Positions 53,059 through 64,000 of a stretch of 64,000 bases of DNA are shown here, piece by piece. A program made the translations under genes and the position numbers. Within the stretch, counting starts at the first letter, position 1; every line of letters starts with the position of its first letter. Under the pieces are notes generated by a model. That model saw nothing but the letters and a program-made list of their open reading frames with translations, made no database searches and had not been told where the DNA came from. This stretch comes from Chromohalobacter beijerinckii. Its GTDB lineage: Bacteria; Pseudomonadota; Gammaproteobacteria; Pseudomonadales; Halomonadaceae. The DNA lies in contig NZ_JAKGAK010000001.1 of assembly GCF_023061185.1 (NCBI RefSeq), positions 248,001 through 312,000 on the forward strand. The letters are read 5' to 3'.

Positions 53059-56000
53059 TTTCGAATGCATTCATGGGCTCCTTCACGTGAATGCCGAACA
53101 GGCTGGCCTCGCCGGGCGCACGGCCGAGTGCTTCGGGCGCAGTGACCTGGCCGTCGCGCACCATGACGTGCCCGCCCTGCCCCTGGACACCACCGATCAC
53201 GCTCCCCACCAGATAGGTGGGGAAGATCGCCGGGTCGTTTTCGTAGTTGGGGTTGTGAATCAGGCCGATCATCTGGAAGCGCCCGCGGGTGTTGCGCAGC
53301 GACTCCAGGGAGTCCTGGATGAGCCGGCGATGGGAGAGCTTCGAGAACAGGCCATCGAGCAGGATCACGCTCTCGCGGCTGGCCCGCGCACGGCGCTTGT
53401 GATGGCCGGGCAGCTCGCGCAACTCGCGCTCGATGGCAAACTCGGAGAGCTTGACCAGCCACATCAGCGACACTGCCTCGCGCTGCCCTTCCGACATGTC
53501 CTCGTTGAGCGAGAACAGTCGCCCGTGCGGACGAATGGCGTCGTGCTTGAGGCGAATCGACACCTCATGGAACAGGCCACGATAGATGCGCCGACGAATC
53601 TGACGCACCAGGTCGTCGTCACGGCGTCGGCTATCGCCTTCGCTCATGCCGCCATCGCGCTCGGCACGGCGCTTGAGCGCGGCCTGATGCTCGTCGATAT
53701 CGGCCAGCAGCGTGGTGATCAGTTCACGCAGCGACTCGCCGTCGATCAGCGCGGCCTTGACCTCGAAGTAGGCACCGCCCTCGCCATGGCTACGCGCCAC
53801 GCGCTTGAGAATGTCCAGGTTGCCGGCAGCATCCGAGATGATCGAGCTCAGCCGCTCGACCAGCGTGCCTTCGATCTGCTCGCGCGAGGCATGCAGACGC
53901 GCCACGCGCTGGCGGTGCTCCTCGAGCTGCGTATCGAGCTGACCATGCAGTCCGGCCAGGTCGTCGAGGGCGTCGGCCGTCACGCCTTTCAGGGCCGCCA
54001 GACGAGCACGTTCGGTCTCGCTGAAGGCGCGACTTTCGGCGGCGGCTTCCAGCGCCTGGGCGAGGCGCCGCTCGAGACCGCGCACCGTCTTGTCCTGACG
54101 TTCGCGATTGCGCGCGCGCTCGCCCAGGTTGAGCTCCGCCAGGGCGTCGAGCAGAGTTTGCTGACAGGCCTCCAGGTCGGAAAGCGACAACGTCGCCGAC
54201 ATGCCCGCCTGGGCATGCCATGTCGCCAACGCGGCCTCGCGCGTCTCGTGCCGTGGGTCGTCGAGCGGCCAGTGACTCGCGGCGGCGAGATCGTCCAGAG
54301 CCGCCAGCCGCCGCGCCCATCCCTCGGGTAGTTCGCGCATCACGCCCAGCCAGGCGATGGCCAGCTGGTCGACCCACTCCATGGCCCGGCGCTGCTCGGC
54401 CAGCCGCGCTTCCACCTCATCACGTTCGCGGCGCTGTGCCTTGAGTCCCTCGCGGGCCTCGAGATATGCCCGTTTGGCCGCGGCGATGTCGCGCTCGAGC
54501 TTCTGGCTGCCGCCGCTGGCGTCGCGCACGTCGAGATAGGCACGCAGGCGCGAGAAATCGAAGCGCGCACGTCGGCTCGCCGTTTCCAGCGCGGCCTCGA
54601 GTTCTTCCTGCACCGCCTCGGCGGTGGCCATGAAGGCATCGCCGCCATCGGCCTCGAACTCGGCCAGGGCGCGCAATCGATCGCGTTCGCCATCGTCGAA
54701 GAGGCTGCGCCGCTCGGCATCGATCTCGTGCAGCCGGCGCGACACGGCCTCGTGATCGCGCTCTGCCTCGGCAAGCTGCTCGCGGATCTCGCCGAGTTGC
54801 GTCTCCAGCGTCTCCAGCCGCGCCTTCAAAGCTTCGAGACGCTCGATGCCACCGGCATCGGCGAAGCGCTCCGCGGCCAGCCAGGTCGCCCCGTGGGTCT
54901 CCAGCTCTTCCGCTGCTTGCTGCATCGCCGGACGGCAATCCGCGAGGTCGCGCTCGGCCTCCTCGAGTGCCGCCTCGGCCTGGGCCACGGCGGCCTGGCC
55001 GCCTGCCTGCAGATATCGCTGATAATCGTCGATGCAATTCAGTGCCGCCTCGGTCAAGCGCGGCGTCAGCTCCGCCTGACGGGCGTCGAGCTGCTGCTGG
55101 CGCTCGTCGAGCGTGGCCAGGGCCGTCTCGGCGTCCGCCTGTTGCGCCTCGCGGGCCTTGAGCGCCAGCGCGAAGACATCGCCATGCGGGTCGAGACGTT
55201 CGCATTCCGCCGCCAGGGCGGCCCGACGCTCGCGGTCGGCACTCAGGCGACGCTCGGTATCGCGACGCAACTCCTCGAGATAGCGTGGATCGAGCGCGGC
55301 CTTGACGGCCAGGGTTTCGCTGCCCTGCACCGCCCCCAGCGGTGGCTGATCGGCCTCGAGCAGAGCCGTCAGGCGTGCGCTCTCGAACACCGGCAACGCC
55401 AGCCCGGCGTCGATCAAGCAGCGCGCGGCACGCTCCGCTTCGTCGTCTCCCGCCACCACCGGCGAAAACAGCAGGCCGGCGGCCTGGCTCAGCCAGCCGC
55501 GACGCCGTTCGCGTTCGACCTCGGCGTCGTTGAGCACCGCATGCAGGGGCTGCCAGGCGATCTCCGCGGCATCCAGGCACTGCTGGGCCTCGGCTTCCAC
55601 CGCCCGCCGCTCGAGCGGATCGCCCGCCAGGCTGTCGAGATAACGCCAGCGCTCCTCGATGGCGTCATCCAGGGCATCGGCCTCGCTGAGCAGGCGCGGG
55701 TAGCGCCGCTGGGCGTCACGCAGCCAGCGCTCGGGATCGGCCTCGAAACGCGAAGCGAAGTCACGCTGCGCCTGAGTCAACTCACGCAGACGCTGCTGCT
55801 CCTGCTCCAGGCGATGTCCTTCGTCATCCAGTGCGCGCGCACGCTCATACAGGGTTTGCCGCAGATGCACCGGCTCGTCGTCGCCATGATAGTCGGCGTA
55901 ACGCTGCGCTGCGTCATGCAGGGGGGTCAGGCGCGCCTGCTCTCGGCGGGCATCCTCGGCGCGTTGCTCGGCTCCGTGACAGCGCGTTTCGAGTTCGGCC

Positions 56001-57955
56001 AACGCCGTCTTGCGGCGCGTCCAGAAGCCGGTGACGTCCTCCTCGGGCCAGCCGTCGACGAAGGCACGCCACGGTGCTTGCCCCTGCTCGAGCAAGCCCT
56101 GCTCGCCGGCCAGGCGTTGCTGTTCGTCGCGCAGCGCCTCGGCCTGATGGCGCAGCGTCTCGCAACGCGACGCCAACGGCTCACGCTGGGCCTCGGCCTC
56201 GGCATGCGCCTCTTCGAGCACCTCATCGCGCGCCTGTTTTTCGGCCAGCCGCTCGCCGGGCGATACCCCCGGGGCCTGTTGCTGGAACTCGGCATGCCAG
56301 GCGGCGACCTGCTTGAGCTCGCCGATGCGTCCCAGGTGGGCGTTCAAGGCTTGGCGTGCCGACTCGGCCTCGGCCTTCGCCGCCTCGGCGGTGGCTTCGG
56401 GTGCCTCCAGTTCGGCTTCGTCGAAGAGCCCCTCGCTCAGCGCCTGGGTATAGAAGCTCTGGTTGTCGACGAACTCGCGTTGCTGACCTTCCAGGCGTTC
56501 GCGTTGCTGCTCGAGCGTCTCGAGATGCCGCTCGGCGGCCTGAATGTCGGCGCCCAGCTCGTCGCGGTAGGTCTGATCGGCGATCACCTCCTCGCGGAAG
56601 CGGTTGCCGTCGCGTGCTTCGAAGACATCGGCGCCGGCATCCAGCGCCGCCAGGGCACGATGGCGCGCGGCATCGTCGTCGAAGTTCAGGGTCTCGGCCA
56701 GCCATTCACGCGCCGCGGTGAAGTCGACGTGACCGATTTCGCGACCGGCCGGCCAGGCGGCCTCGGGCAGATGCACCAGGCGCCGGTGGGCGTCGACCCG
56801 CGCGCCGCGCTCGGACAGCGCCTGACGAATGCTGCGCTCGCTGCCTCCCGAGAGACGCGCCAACAGCCATAGCGAGACTCGCGGCCGTCGTGTATCGCCA
56901 CTGGCCCAGGCGAAACCACAGGGTATCGCGGCATCCAGCGTTTCGTCCTCGACCTCGGCGGGTGTCGCGGGAATCCCCGGCAAGCCCAGCAGTGCCTGTC
57001 CGCCGAGCAGACACTCGAGCCCCTGGAAGCCGGCATCGAGGCGCTCGAGCTCGTCGCGTGCCGCCAGCAGGGCTGCGCCGTCGTCGCTCAGCGTCGCCAG
57101 CCGCGCGACCTTGTCCTCGGCACGCCGCTGATCGTGCTCTGCCTCCTCGAGACGGTGACGCAACTCGGTGATGTTGGTACCGGAGTTGAGGATCACCTCC
57201 TCGATCAGTTCCTCGCTTTCGTCGGTCTCGCCCCGCGTCGCGCCGGAGAGGATCTCCGGGGCCAGCACCTCGAAGAAGAAGGCCTGGTCCGCCTTCTCAC
57301 CGCCGCGCGGCTTGATGGCATTGAAGATCTGGCTCTTGTCGGCACCGCCCTCCTTCTGAAAGGCCGCCAACTGCGCCAGTTCCCGGCGCGAGACATGCGC
57401 GCCGACCGCGTCGAGCCATTCTTCGCGGTTGTGGGTCAGGCGCACGCCACGATTCGCCATGTCGGCCTTGACGTCGCTGTTGGCACTCAACGCCAGCTTG
57501 CCGTCGACGGTGTAATGATGAACGGGAATGTCTTCCAGGCGCCCGGCATAGTGATAAAAAGCGAGGCCGCTGCCGTCGCTGTAGCCGTAGAAGCCGAACA
57601 CGAAGGTCTCGCCGGCGACTTCCTCGCCGGCGGCGGCGAGCATGTCGTCCTGGCGCTCGCTGCCGCTGCGGGTGCGGAATTCGACGCGCAAATGGCTCCA
57701 GCTACGCCCCTGGCCGGCCACCGTGGACGGCGAGCACTTGCGGCGCGTGCGCGAGATCAGGCTTCTGTCGCGGGACAGCAGACCGATCAGGGCTTCGGCC
57801 AGGGTGGTCTTGCCGAACCCGTTCTCCATGCTGATGGCGCTGGACTGACCGCGCAGATCGAGCAGCAGGTGACGCATCTTGGCGTCCCATGGCGAGGCGA
57901 TATCGCCATGCTTGTTGAGCAGGTTGGCGACTTCGATGCGATTGATCACGCTCAT
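53051..57955 (-). CDS. jetC: Wadjet/Mks SMC-like ATPase JetC (MksB)
   Basis: A 1634-aa MukB/MksB-type SMC protein. The N-terminal ATP site AISMENGFGKTTLAEAL (Lys49) is followed by two long coiled-coil arms rich in Glu/Arg/Ala/Leu (about 260-1400) around a hinge-like region. The signature MSEGQREAVSLMW leads to the Walker B segment VILLDGLFSKLS (Asp at about 1534). Two departures stand out: Met instead of Gly at the first Walker A position, and Gly where the catalytic Glu normally follows the Walker B Asp. The ATG at 57955 overlaps jetB by 4 nt; an open frame continuing to 58366 is an artefact of overlap. It is expected to load on and extrude plasmid DNA. Confidence 0.9.
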   Translation of the reverse strand: MSVINRIEVANLLNKHGDIASPWDAKMRHLLLDLRGQSSAISMENGFGKTTLAEALIGLLSRDRSLISRTRRKCSPSTVAGQGRSWSHLRVEFRTRSGSERQDDMLAAAGEEVAGETFVFGFYGYSDGSGLAFYHYAGRLEDIPVHHYTVDGKLALSANSDVKADMANRGVRLTHNREEWLDAVGAHVSRRELAQLAAFQKEGGADKSQIFNAIKPRGGEKADQAFFFEVLAPEILSGATRGETDESEELIEEVILNSGTNITELRHRLEEAEHDQRRAEDKVARLATLSDDGAALLAARDELERLDAGFQGLECLLGGQALLGLPGIPATPAEVEDETLDAAIPCGFAWASGDTRRPRVSLWLLARLSGGSERSIRQALSERGARVDAHRRLVHLPEAAWPAGREIGHVDFTAAREWLAETLNFDDDAARHRALAALDAGADVFEARDGNRFREEVIADQTYRDELGADIQAAERHLETLEQQRERLEGQQREFVDNQSFYTQALSEGLFDEAELEAPEATAEAAKAEAESARQALNAHLGRIGELKQVAAWHAEFQQQAPGVSPGERLAEKQARDEVLEEAHAEAEAQREPLASRCETLRHQAEALRDEQQRLAGEQGLLEQGQAPWRAFVDGWPEEDVTGFWTRRKTALAELETRCHGAEQRAEDARREQARLTPLHDAAQRYADYHGDDEPVHLRQTLYERARALDDEGHRLEQEQQRLRELTQAQRDFASRFEADPERWLRDAQRRYPRLLSEADALDDAIEERWRYLDSLAGDPLERRAVEAEAQQCLDAAEIAWQPLHAVLNDAEVERERRRGWLSQAAGLLFSPVVAGDDEAERAARCLIDAGLALPVFESARLTALLEADQPPLGAVQGSETLAVKAALDPRYLEELRRDTERRLSADRERRAALAAECERLDPHGDVFALALKAREAQQADAETALATLDERQQQLDARQAELTPRLTEAALNCIDDYQRYLQAGGQAAVAQAEAALEEAERDLADCRPAMQQAAEELETHGATWLAAERFADAGGIERLEALKARLETLETQLGEIREQLAEAERDHEAVSRRLHEIDAERRSLFDDGERDRLRALAEFEADGGDAFMATAEAVQEELEAALETASRRARFDFSRLRAYLDVRDASGGSQKLERDIAAAKRAYLEAREGLKAQRRERDEVEARLAEQRRAMEWVDQLAIAWLGVMRELPEGWARRLAALDDLAAASHWPLDDPRHETREAALATWHAQAGMSATLSLSDLEACQQTLLDALAELNLGERARNRERQDKTVRGLERRLAQALEAAAESRAFSETERARLAALKGVTADALDDLAGLHGQLDTQLEEHRQRVARLHASREQIEGTLVERLSSIISDAAGNLDILKRVARSHGEGGAYFEVKAALIDGESLRELITTLLADIDEHQAALKRRAERDGGMSEGDSRRRDDDLVRQIRRRIYRGLFHEVSIRLKHDAIRPHGRLFSLNEDMSEGQREAVSLMWLVKLSEFAIERELRELPGHHKRRARASRESVILLDGLFSKLSHRRLIQDSLESLRNTRGRFQMIGLIHNPNYENDPAIFPTYLVGSVIGGVQGQGGHVMVRDGQVTAPEALGRAPGEASLFGIHVKEPMNAFEND

Positions 57956-58728
57956 GCCGTTTCCTCCGCGAGGCGTCCCTCGGCCAGCGCCTGAAGATGG
58001 CCCAATTGATGAATGCCGATTTGCTCGCACTCCAGGGCGCCAAGCAGGGTCTGCTGCCAGATATCGCCCGGCGAGGCGTCCTCGCCCGAGGCGCCGGACG
58101 CCTCGAGCAGGCCGGCGCGTACCTGCAGGTCGATGAAGGCCCGCACGCGGCGGTTGAGGTCCTCGCCGCGCTCCTCGAGCAGCGCGCGGTTGGTTTCCGG
58201 TGCCGCCTCGCCCAGCGCGCGCAACGCTTCGAGTTGATCGCGCAGCAGGTCGAGCAGCTCGTGACTGGCGAAGGTCGCCTCCTGGTAACGGCTGACGTCG
58301 GAAAGCGCGCGGTTGTACCGGGTGTACAGCAGGGTATTCATGAGCAGCCACAGTTGCAGATACCACTGCGCCAGCTCGCTGCGGCTTTCCTGACGCAACT
58401 TGAGGGCCTCGAACACCGGCTGACGGGTATACAACGGGGGCTGCTCGAGCTCCGGATCCGGCAACAGCGCGTAATACCGCGACCCCGGCGCGATACCCGG
58501 AAAGTCGCCCGCCTCGAACGTCTTGAGCCTCAGCCCCTGGCCGGCCAGAAAGTCACGCAGCGCCTCGCGCTCGAGATCGCTGGCATCGTCGATCAGCGCG
58601 CAGACATCGCGCTCGGAGAGCTGGCCCTCGCGCGCGGCGCGGCGCTTGCGGCCACCGCCCGGGACGCGTTCGGCGCTGCGGTAGCGCAGCAGGTAGGCGA
58701 CGACCTCGCCCATTTCACTCATGTTCAT
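57952..58728 (-). CDS. jetB: Wadjet/Mks subunit JetB (MksE)
   Basis: A 258-aa winged-helix accessory (KITE-like) subunit by position and size, between the kleisin and SMC genes. Features include an N-terminal helix region GEVVAYLLRYRSAERV, ALIDDASDLEREALRDFLAGQ, and the paired-arginine segment YSRY-like LLMNTLLYTRYNRALSDVSR. Start and stop overlap the neighbours by ATGA on both sides (58725-58728 and 57952-57955), a tight translational operon. Assignment rests mainly on context. Confidence 0.8.
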   Translation of the reverse strand: MNMSEMGEVVAYLLRYRSAERVPGGGRKRRAAREGQLSERDVCALIDDASDLEREALRDFLAGQGLRLKTFEAGDFPGIAPGSRYYALLPDPELEQPPLYTRQPVFEALKLRQESRSELAQWYLQLWLLMNTLLYTRYNRALSDVSRYQEATFASHELLDLLRDQLEALRALGEAAPETNRALLEERGEDLNRRVRAFIDLQVRAGLLEASGASGEDASPGDIWQQTLLGALECEQIGIHQLGHLQALAEGRLAEETA

Positions 58729-60194
58729 CGTGATGCATCCTCGTTGACCGGGGACGTGCCCGCCGCCGGCGTGGCGACGCGCAAGGAAGGCGTGACGGCG
58801 GCCTGGACCACGCGGCCGTCGTCCAGTGTGACGTCGAAACTGCGGGCCTCGACCCCCACCCGCAGGTGGCTGTCGAGCAGCTCGGTGTCGACGAAGGTAT
58901 TGAGCAACTGCGCCAGGCAGTCGTCTCCCTCGAACCGGTGCCAGCCCTCGGCCAGGGCCTCGGGCAGCGAGAGCGGCGCCTTTTGGATCCGGGCCCGTAG
59001 CGCCGGCCCGCGCGCCTCCAGAAAGCGTGCCAGCAGAGGGTCCTCGGGGGCCGCGTCCTGGGCTTCATCGAAGACCAGCGCGGCATGGCTGGTCTCGGCG
59101 CGACGGGTCTCGAGCAATGGGGTCAGCGGTGCCAGGCGCGGCATGGCGACGTCGACGTGAAACGGCATCAGGCGTGTCACCAGTGCTTCGCTCATGCGTG
59201 GCGCGGCGGGCGCGGCCAGCAGACCGCGCGCCACATCGGCGAAGTCGACCACGCCCATCGACTGAATGCGCCCCTCGGCGATATCGGCCAGCAACTCCGA
59301 TAGCCGTCGCGAGAGGTTCTCGATCGCCGTGAGCACGCGGCCGATGGCACTCGACAGCATGCGCAGATCCCATTCCTCGCCGTGACGTGCCGCCTCGCGC
59401 TCGCGCCAGTCGGCGAAGCGCTCCATCAAGCGTGGCGTGGAAAGCTGCGCGCGTGCGTCGAGCAGCGTCTCCTGAATGCTCGACAAGGCATTGTGATAGT
59501 GGCGCTCGTTGTCGAGCAACGCCGCCAGCTTGCCCTCGCGGGTGGGGTTTTCGCGCACCCGGCGCAGTTCCTGGGTCAAGGCGCGGATCGCCAGCAGGAT
59601 CTGGTTGGTGATGTCGGGAATGCGGGCGAAATCGCCCCGCGCCAGGGCGGCCAGCACCTTGGCGGCGTCGTATTCGGAATACAGGAGGTCCTCGACCTGA
59701 CTGGCCAGCGTCACCGCCTGGCGGCCACTGGCGGTCAGGCGTACCTGGCCGGTCTGGCTCTGCTTCTCGATCAGGGCGGTCCGCTTGGTGCTGCGCATCG
59801 CGCGGCGCGCCTCGGCCGCCTCCCCGGCATCCGGTTCCGGCGGCGCGGATGCATCGCGCACCTCCGGTGTCGGAGGCGCATCGCGAAAGTGCACTTCACT
59901 GGGCGTGGCGAGCAGGTTGACGACGAAGCCGAGGTCATCATGCGCCAGTTCGGGATAGAACTCGCGCAGGTGCGCCAGGCAGCGCGTCTGCGACACGAAG
60001 GCGCTGTTGGTCGCGAAGTCCACATCGAGCAGATAGTCCAGCAGCAAGCAGCCGAGGTCCAGCCAGTAGCCGTCGCGCAGGCCACGCCGGCTTTCCTGGC
60101 TGACGTGCACGAACGGCGAGCCGGGCTCATGGCCACTGTCATGTAGGTCGAGCAGCCGCGTGGTGGCGACGAGAAGCTTGCTCCAGGCGGTCAT
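58725..60194 (-). CDS. jetA: Wadjet/Mks kleisin-like subunit JetA (MksF)
   Basis: A 489-aa protein, first in the operon, at the position and size of the kleisin that bridges the two JetC heads. The N-terminal domain (about 1-105) includes DGYWLDLGCLLLDYLLDVDF and FYPELAHDDLGFVVNLL. A middle helical domain (about 165-330) follows, then a C-terminal region (from about 440) with VDTELLDSHLRVGVEARSF. A proline- and glutamate-rich linker lies near residues 105-130. The start is the ATG at 60194. Divergent from recQ across 165 bp. Confidence 0.8.
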   Translation of the reverse strand: MTAWSKLLVATTRLLDLHDSGHEPGSPFVHVSQESRRGLRDGYWLDLGCLLLDYLLDVDFATNSAFVSQTRCLAHLREFYPELAHDDLGFVVNLLATPSEVHFRDAPPTPEVRDASAPPEPDAGEAAEARRAMRSTKRTALIEKQSQTGQVRLTASGRQAVTLASQVEDLLYSEYDAAKVLAALARGDFARIPDITNQILLAIRALTQELRRVRENPTREGKLAALLDNERHYHNALSSIQETLLDARAQLSTPRLMERFADWREREAARHGEEWDLRMLSSAIGRVLTAIENLSRRLSELLADIAEGRIQSMGVVDFADVARGLLAAPAAPRMSEALVTRLMPFHVDVAMPRLAPLTPLLETRRAETSHAALVFDEAQDAAPEDPLLARFLEARGPALRARIQKAPLSLPEALAEGWHRFEGDDCLAQLLNTFVDTELLDSHLRVGVEARSFDVTLDDGRVVQAAVTPSLRVATPAAGTSPVNEDASR

Positions 60195-60358
60195 GGGTCG
60201 TTTCCGTGGGCAAAAGACGCATTATGCCAACAGCGAGCGCCATGGGTCATGTCCGTGGCGGCATGTCGTGTCGATCACGCACGGCATCGGCGGTCTGCGC
60301 GCCATCCCGACGGCCACAGGGTGTAAGATGTCGCCTCAATCGTGGCAAGGAGCACCGC

Positions 60359-62332
<1,974 letters not shown>

Positions 62333-62418
62333 GCGTAAATCATGTCCCGTTGCGGTAGGTCCGCCCTGGCGTTGGCTTCTACACTGATATAAATCACCGA
62401 AAGGAGGCGAAGAACACC

Positions 62419-62775
62419 ATGAGCGAGCTTGCCGAGTTGAAATGCGAAGCCTGCAGCGCCGACGCTCCTACCGTCAGTGAAGCGGAAATGCATAGCCTGG
62501 GCGCTGATGTTCCCGAGTGGCGGATCGTGGAGCGCGATGGCATCATGCAATTGGAGCGTGAGTTCACGTTCCGCAACTTCAAGCAGGCCCTAGCGTTCAC
62601 CAACAAGGTGGGCGATCTCGCCGAGGCAGAAGGTCATCACCCGGCGCTGACCACCGAATGGGGCAAAGTCACCGTTACCTGGTGGTCACACAAGATCAAG
62701 GGCTTGCACAAAAACGATTTCATCATGGCCGCCAGAACCGACGAGGTAGCGCAGTCCAATGTTCGAGCAGATTGA
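62419..62775 (+). CDS. phhB: Pterin-4a-carbinolamine dehydratase
   Basis: A 118-aa enzyme that regenerates the pterin cofactor of phenylalanine hydroxylase (PhhB). The active-site region is [31 protein letters not shown], with the catalytic His pair. The N-terminal CEACSADAP stretch is typical of Pseudomonas-type PhhB. GGAGG lies about 14 nt upstream. The last 17 nt overlap the aminotransferase gene, matching the phhB-phhC order of phenylalanine degradation clusters. phhA is not in the window. Confidence 0.93.
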   Translation: MSELAELKCEACSADAPTVSEAEMHSLGADVPEWRIVERDGIMQLEREFTFRNFKQALAFTNKVGDLAEAEGHHPALTTEWGKVTVTWWSHKIKGLHKNDFIMAARTDEVAQSNVRAD

Positions 62776-63949
62776 ACGCGTGCCCGGGGATGCCATCCTC
62801 GGGCTTATCGAAGCCTTCAAAAAAGATCCCAACCCCCAGAAAGTCGACCTGGGGGTCGGCGTTTACCGTGACGCTCACGGCAATACGCCCGTCATGCGGG
62901 CCGTCAAGGAGGCCGAGGCGCGGCTGCTGAAGAACGAGACGACCAAGAGCTATATCGGCTCGCACGGCGATCCGCGCTATGGCCAGGCGGTGCTCGAGCT
63001 GGTCCTCGGCGCGCAATCCCCGGTGCTGGCCGCCAACCGCGCCAGCGCGACCCAGTCGCCCGGCGGTACCGGCGCGTTGCGTCTGGCGGCGGACTTCATC
63101 AAGTCGCAGCTGCCCGGCAAGGGCATCTGGGTCTCCGATCCGACCTGGCCCAACCACCTGGGTATCTTTCATGCGGCGGGCGTCGAGCTGAAGAAGTATC
63201 CGTACGTGGATGCCGATAACCGCCTCGACTTCGAGGGCATGTTGAGCGCCCTGCAGCAGATTCCCGAAGGGGATGTCGTGCTGCTGCACGCCTGCTGCCA
63301 CAATCCGTCGGGCTTCGACCTGTCACGCGAGCAATGGCAGCGCGTGCTCGAGGTCGTGCGCGAGCGCCGCCTGCTGCCGCTGGTCGACTTCGCCTATCAA
63401 GGCTTCGGCGATGGGCTCGATGCCGACGCCTACGGGCCACGCCTGCTGGCCGAAAACCTCGACGAGGTCATGATCACCAGCTCCTGCTCCAAGAACTTCG
63501 GGGTCTATCGCGAGCGCACCGGCTGCATGATCATGATCGCCCGCGACAGCGAGCAAATGGAAAACGTCCGCTCGCAGATGGCCATCGTCGCCCGCGAGAA
63601 TTACTCTAACCCGCCGGCCCATGGCGGCGCGGTCGTGGCCGAGATTCTCCACGACGATGCACTGGCCACGGTGTGGCGCGAAGAGCTCACCGAGATGCGC
63701 GACCGCATCAATGGCTTGCGCCGTGACTTCGTGGAAGCACTCAAGCCTTACGGGCTGGACGAGCGCTTCGCGTTCATCGCCGAACAGCGTGGCATGTTCT
63801 CCTACACTGGGCTGAGCCCGGAACAGGTGGACCGCCTGCGCGACGAATTCGGTATCTACATGGTGCGCTCCGGCCGCGCCAACGTCGCCGGCTTGGCACA
63901 GGAAAACCTGCCCTACGTGGCCAAGGCCATCGCTACCGTCGTCGGCTGA
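62759..63949 (+). CDS. phhC: Aromatic amino acid aminotransferase (PhhC/TyrB type)
   Basis: A 396-aa PLP-dependent class I-alpha aminotransferase of the AspC/TyrB group, converting aromatic amino acids and 2-oxoglutarate. The start [16 protein letters not shown] is characteristic. [27 protein letters not shown] and [17 protein letters not shown] line the PLP pocket. The Schiff-base lysine is in [15 protein letters not shown] (about residue 246), and SGRANVAGL holds the substrate-carboxylate arginine. It overlaps phhB by 17 nt, implying coupled expression for phenylalanine/tyrosine catabolism. Confidence 0.92.
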   Translation: MFEQIERVPGDAILGLIEAFKKDPNPQKVDLGVGVYRDAHGNTPVMRAVKEAEARLLKNETTKSYIGSHGDPRYGQAVLELVLGAQSPVLAANRASATQSPGGTGALRLAADFIKSQLPGKGIWVSDPTWPNHLGIFHAAGVELKKYPYVDADNRLDFEGMLSALQQIPEGDVVLLHACCHNPSGFDLSREQWQRVLEVVRERRLLPLVDFAYQGFGDGLDADAYGPRLLAENLDEVMITSSCSKNFGVYRERTGCMIMIARDSEQMENVRSQMAIVARENYSNPPAHGGAVVAEILHDDALATVWREELTEMRDRINGLRRDFVEALKPYGLDERFAFIAEQRGMFSYTGLSPEQVDRLRDEFGIYMVRSGRANVAGLAQENLPYVAKAIATVVG

Positions 63950-63980
63950 CAGCGACGCCGCTGACCGGCACGAAAACGCC

Positions 63981-64000
63981 CGATGCGGTTCTCCGCATCG
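63981..64000 (+). terminator. Hairpin at window end, probable terminator of phhBC
   Basis: The stem CGATGCGG (63981-63988) / CCGCATCG (63993-64000) with a TTCT loop sits about 30 nt past the aminotransferase stop. Any U tract lies outside the window. Confidence 0.6.

Noticed and set aside
54728-56872. Long 714-codon open frame on the + strand opposite jetC
   Set aside because: Antisense shadow in GC-rich sequence. jetC has coherent SMC motifs and operon overlaps, while this frame shows none.
53051-58366. Open frame of 1771 codons beginning upstream of the jetC start
   Set aside because: The first 137 codons overlap jetB in another frame and read as Arg/Pro/Gly-rich shadow sequence. The SMC N-terminus (MSVINRIEVANLL) begins at 57955 with an ATGA overlap.

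Overview
The window is a contiguous stretch of a GC-rich gammaproteobacterial chromosome. Gene content and protein style point to the Halomonadaceae (a Halomonas/Chromohalobacter-like halophile): acidic proteins, an NhaC-type sodium/proton antiporter, a 180-kDa-class NAD-glutamate dehydrogenase, phhB next to an aromatic aminotransferase, and RlmKL, RMF and PyrD in a row. This placement is inferred from content, not from a database search.

Left part (1-18 kb): the 3' part of an RND efflux pump; an aldo/keto reductase; a small ribbon-helix-helix regulator with a palindromic operator, divergent from a SulP transporter that is coupled to an NAD-type isocitrate dehydrogenase; a SoxR regulator divergent from an MFS exporter over a perfect sox box; NhaC; a chemoreceptor; and a branched-chain amino-acid-type ABC operon (livGFHM) whose binding protein is convergent to it.

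Accessory island (about 19.0-23.7 kb): an HsdR-N-like nuclease gene broken by one in-frame TGA; a 19-bp perfect inverted repeat; a strikingly AT-rich two-gene operon (a WYL-like/BRCT protein followed by a 671-aa protein carrying a PD-(D/E)XK nuclease signature); and the C-terminal stub of a phage-type S24 repressor. The island abuts a terminator and tRNA-Ser(GGA). This is the best candidate for an undescribed defence module.

Middle part (24-46 kb): mainly housekeeping genes. They comprise thioesterase, nitroreductase, QueF with a YadGH-type ABC exporter, a five-gene tRNA Glu-Gly-Glu-Gly-Glu array, MsrB, the YlqF GTPase, AlaA, HtpX, PdxB, a WGR protein, RlmKL, RMF, PyrD, a secreted protein with a duplicated domain, NAD-GDH, TrmA, MurI and a LysR regulator.

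Right part (47-64 kb): genome maintenance and defence. A LexA-boxed umuDC operon encodes a UmuD lacking both catalytic residues. There follow a degenerate hemerythrin, a small structured intergenic repeat, RarA, a truncated globin, and a complete Wadjet/Mks-type SMC operon (jetA-jetB-jetC-jetD, overlapping genes) with unusual ATPase motifs. RecQ, PhhB and an aromatic aminotransferase close the window.
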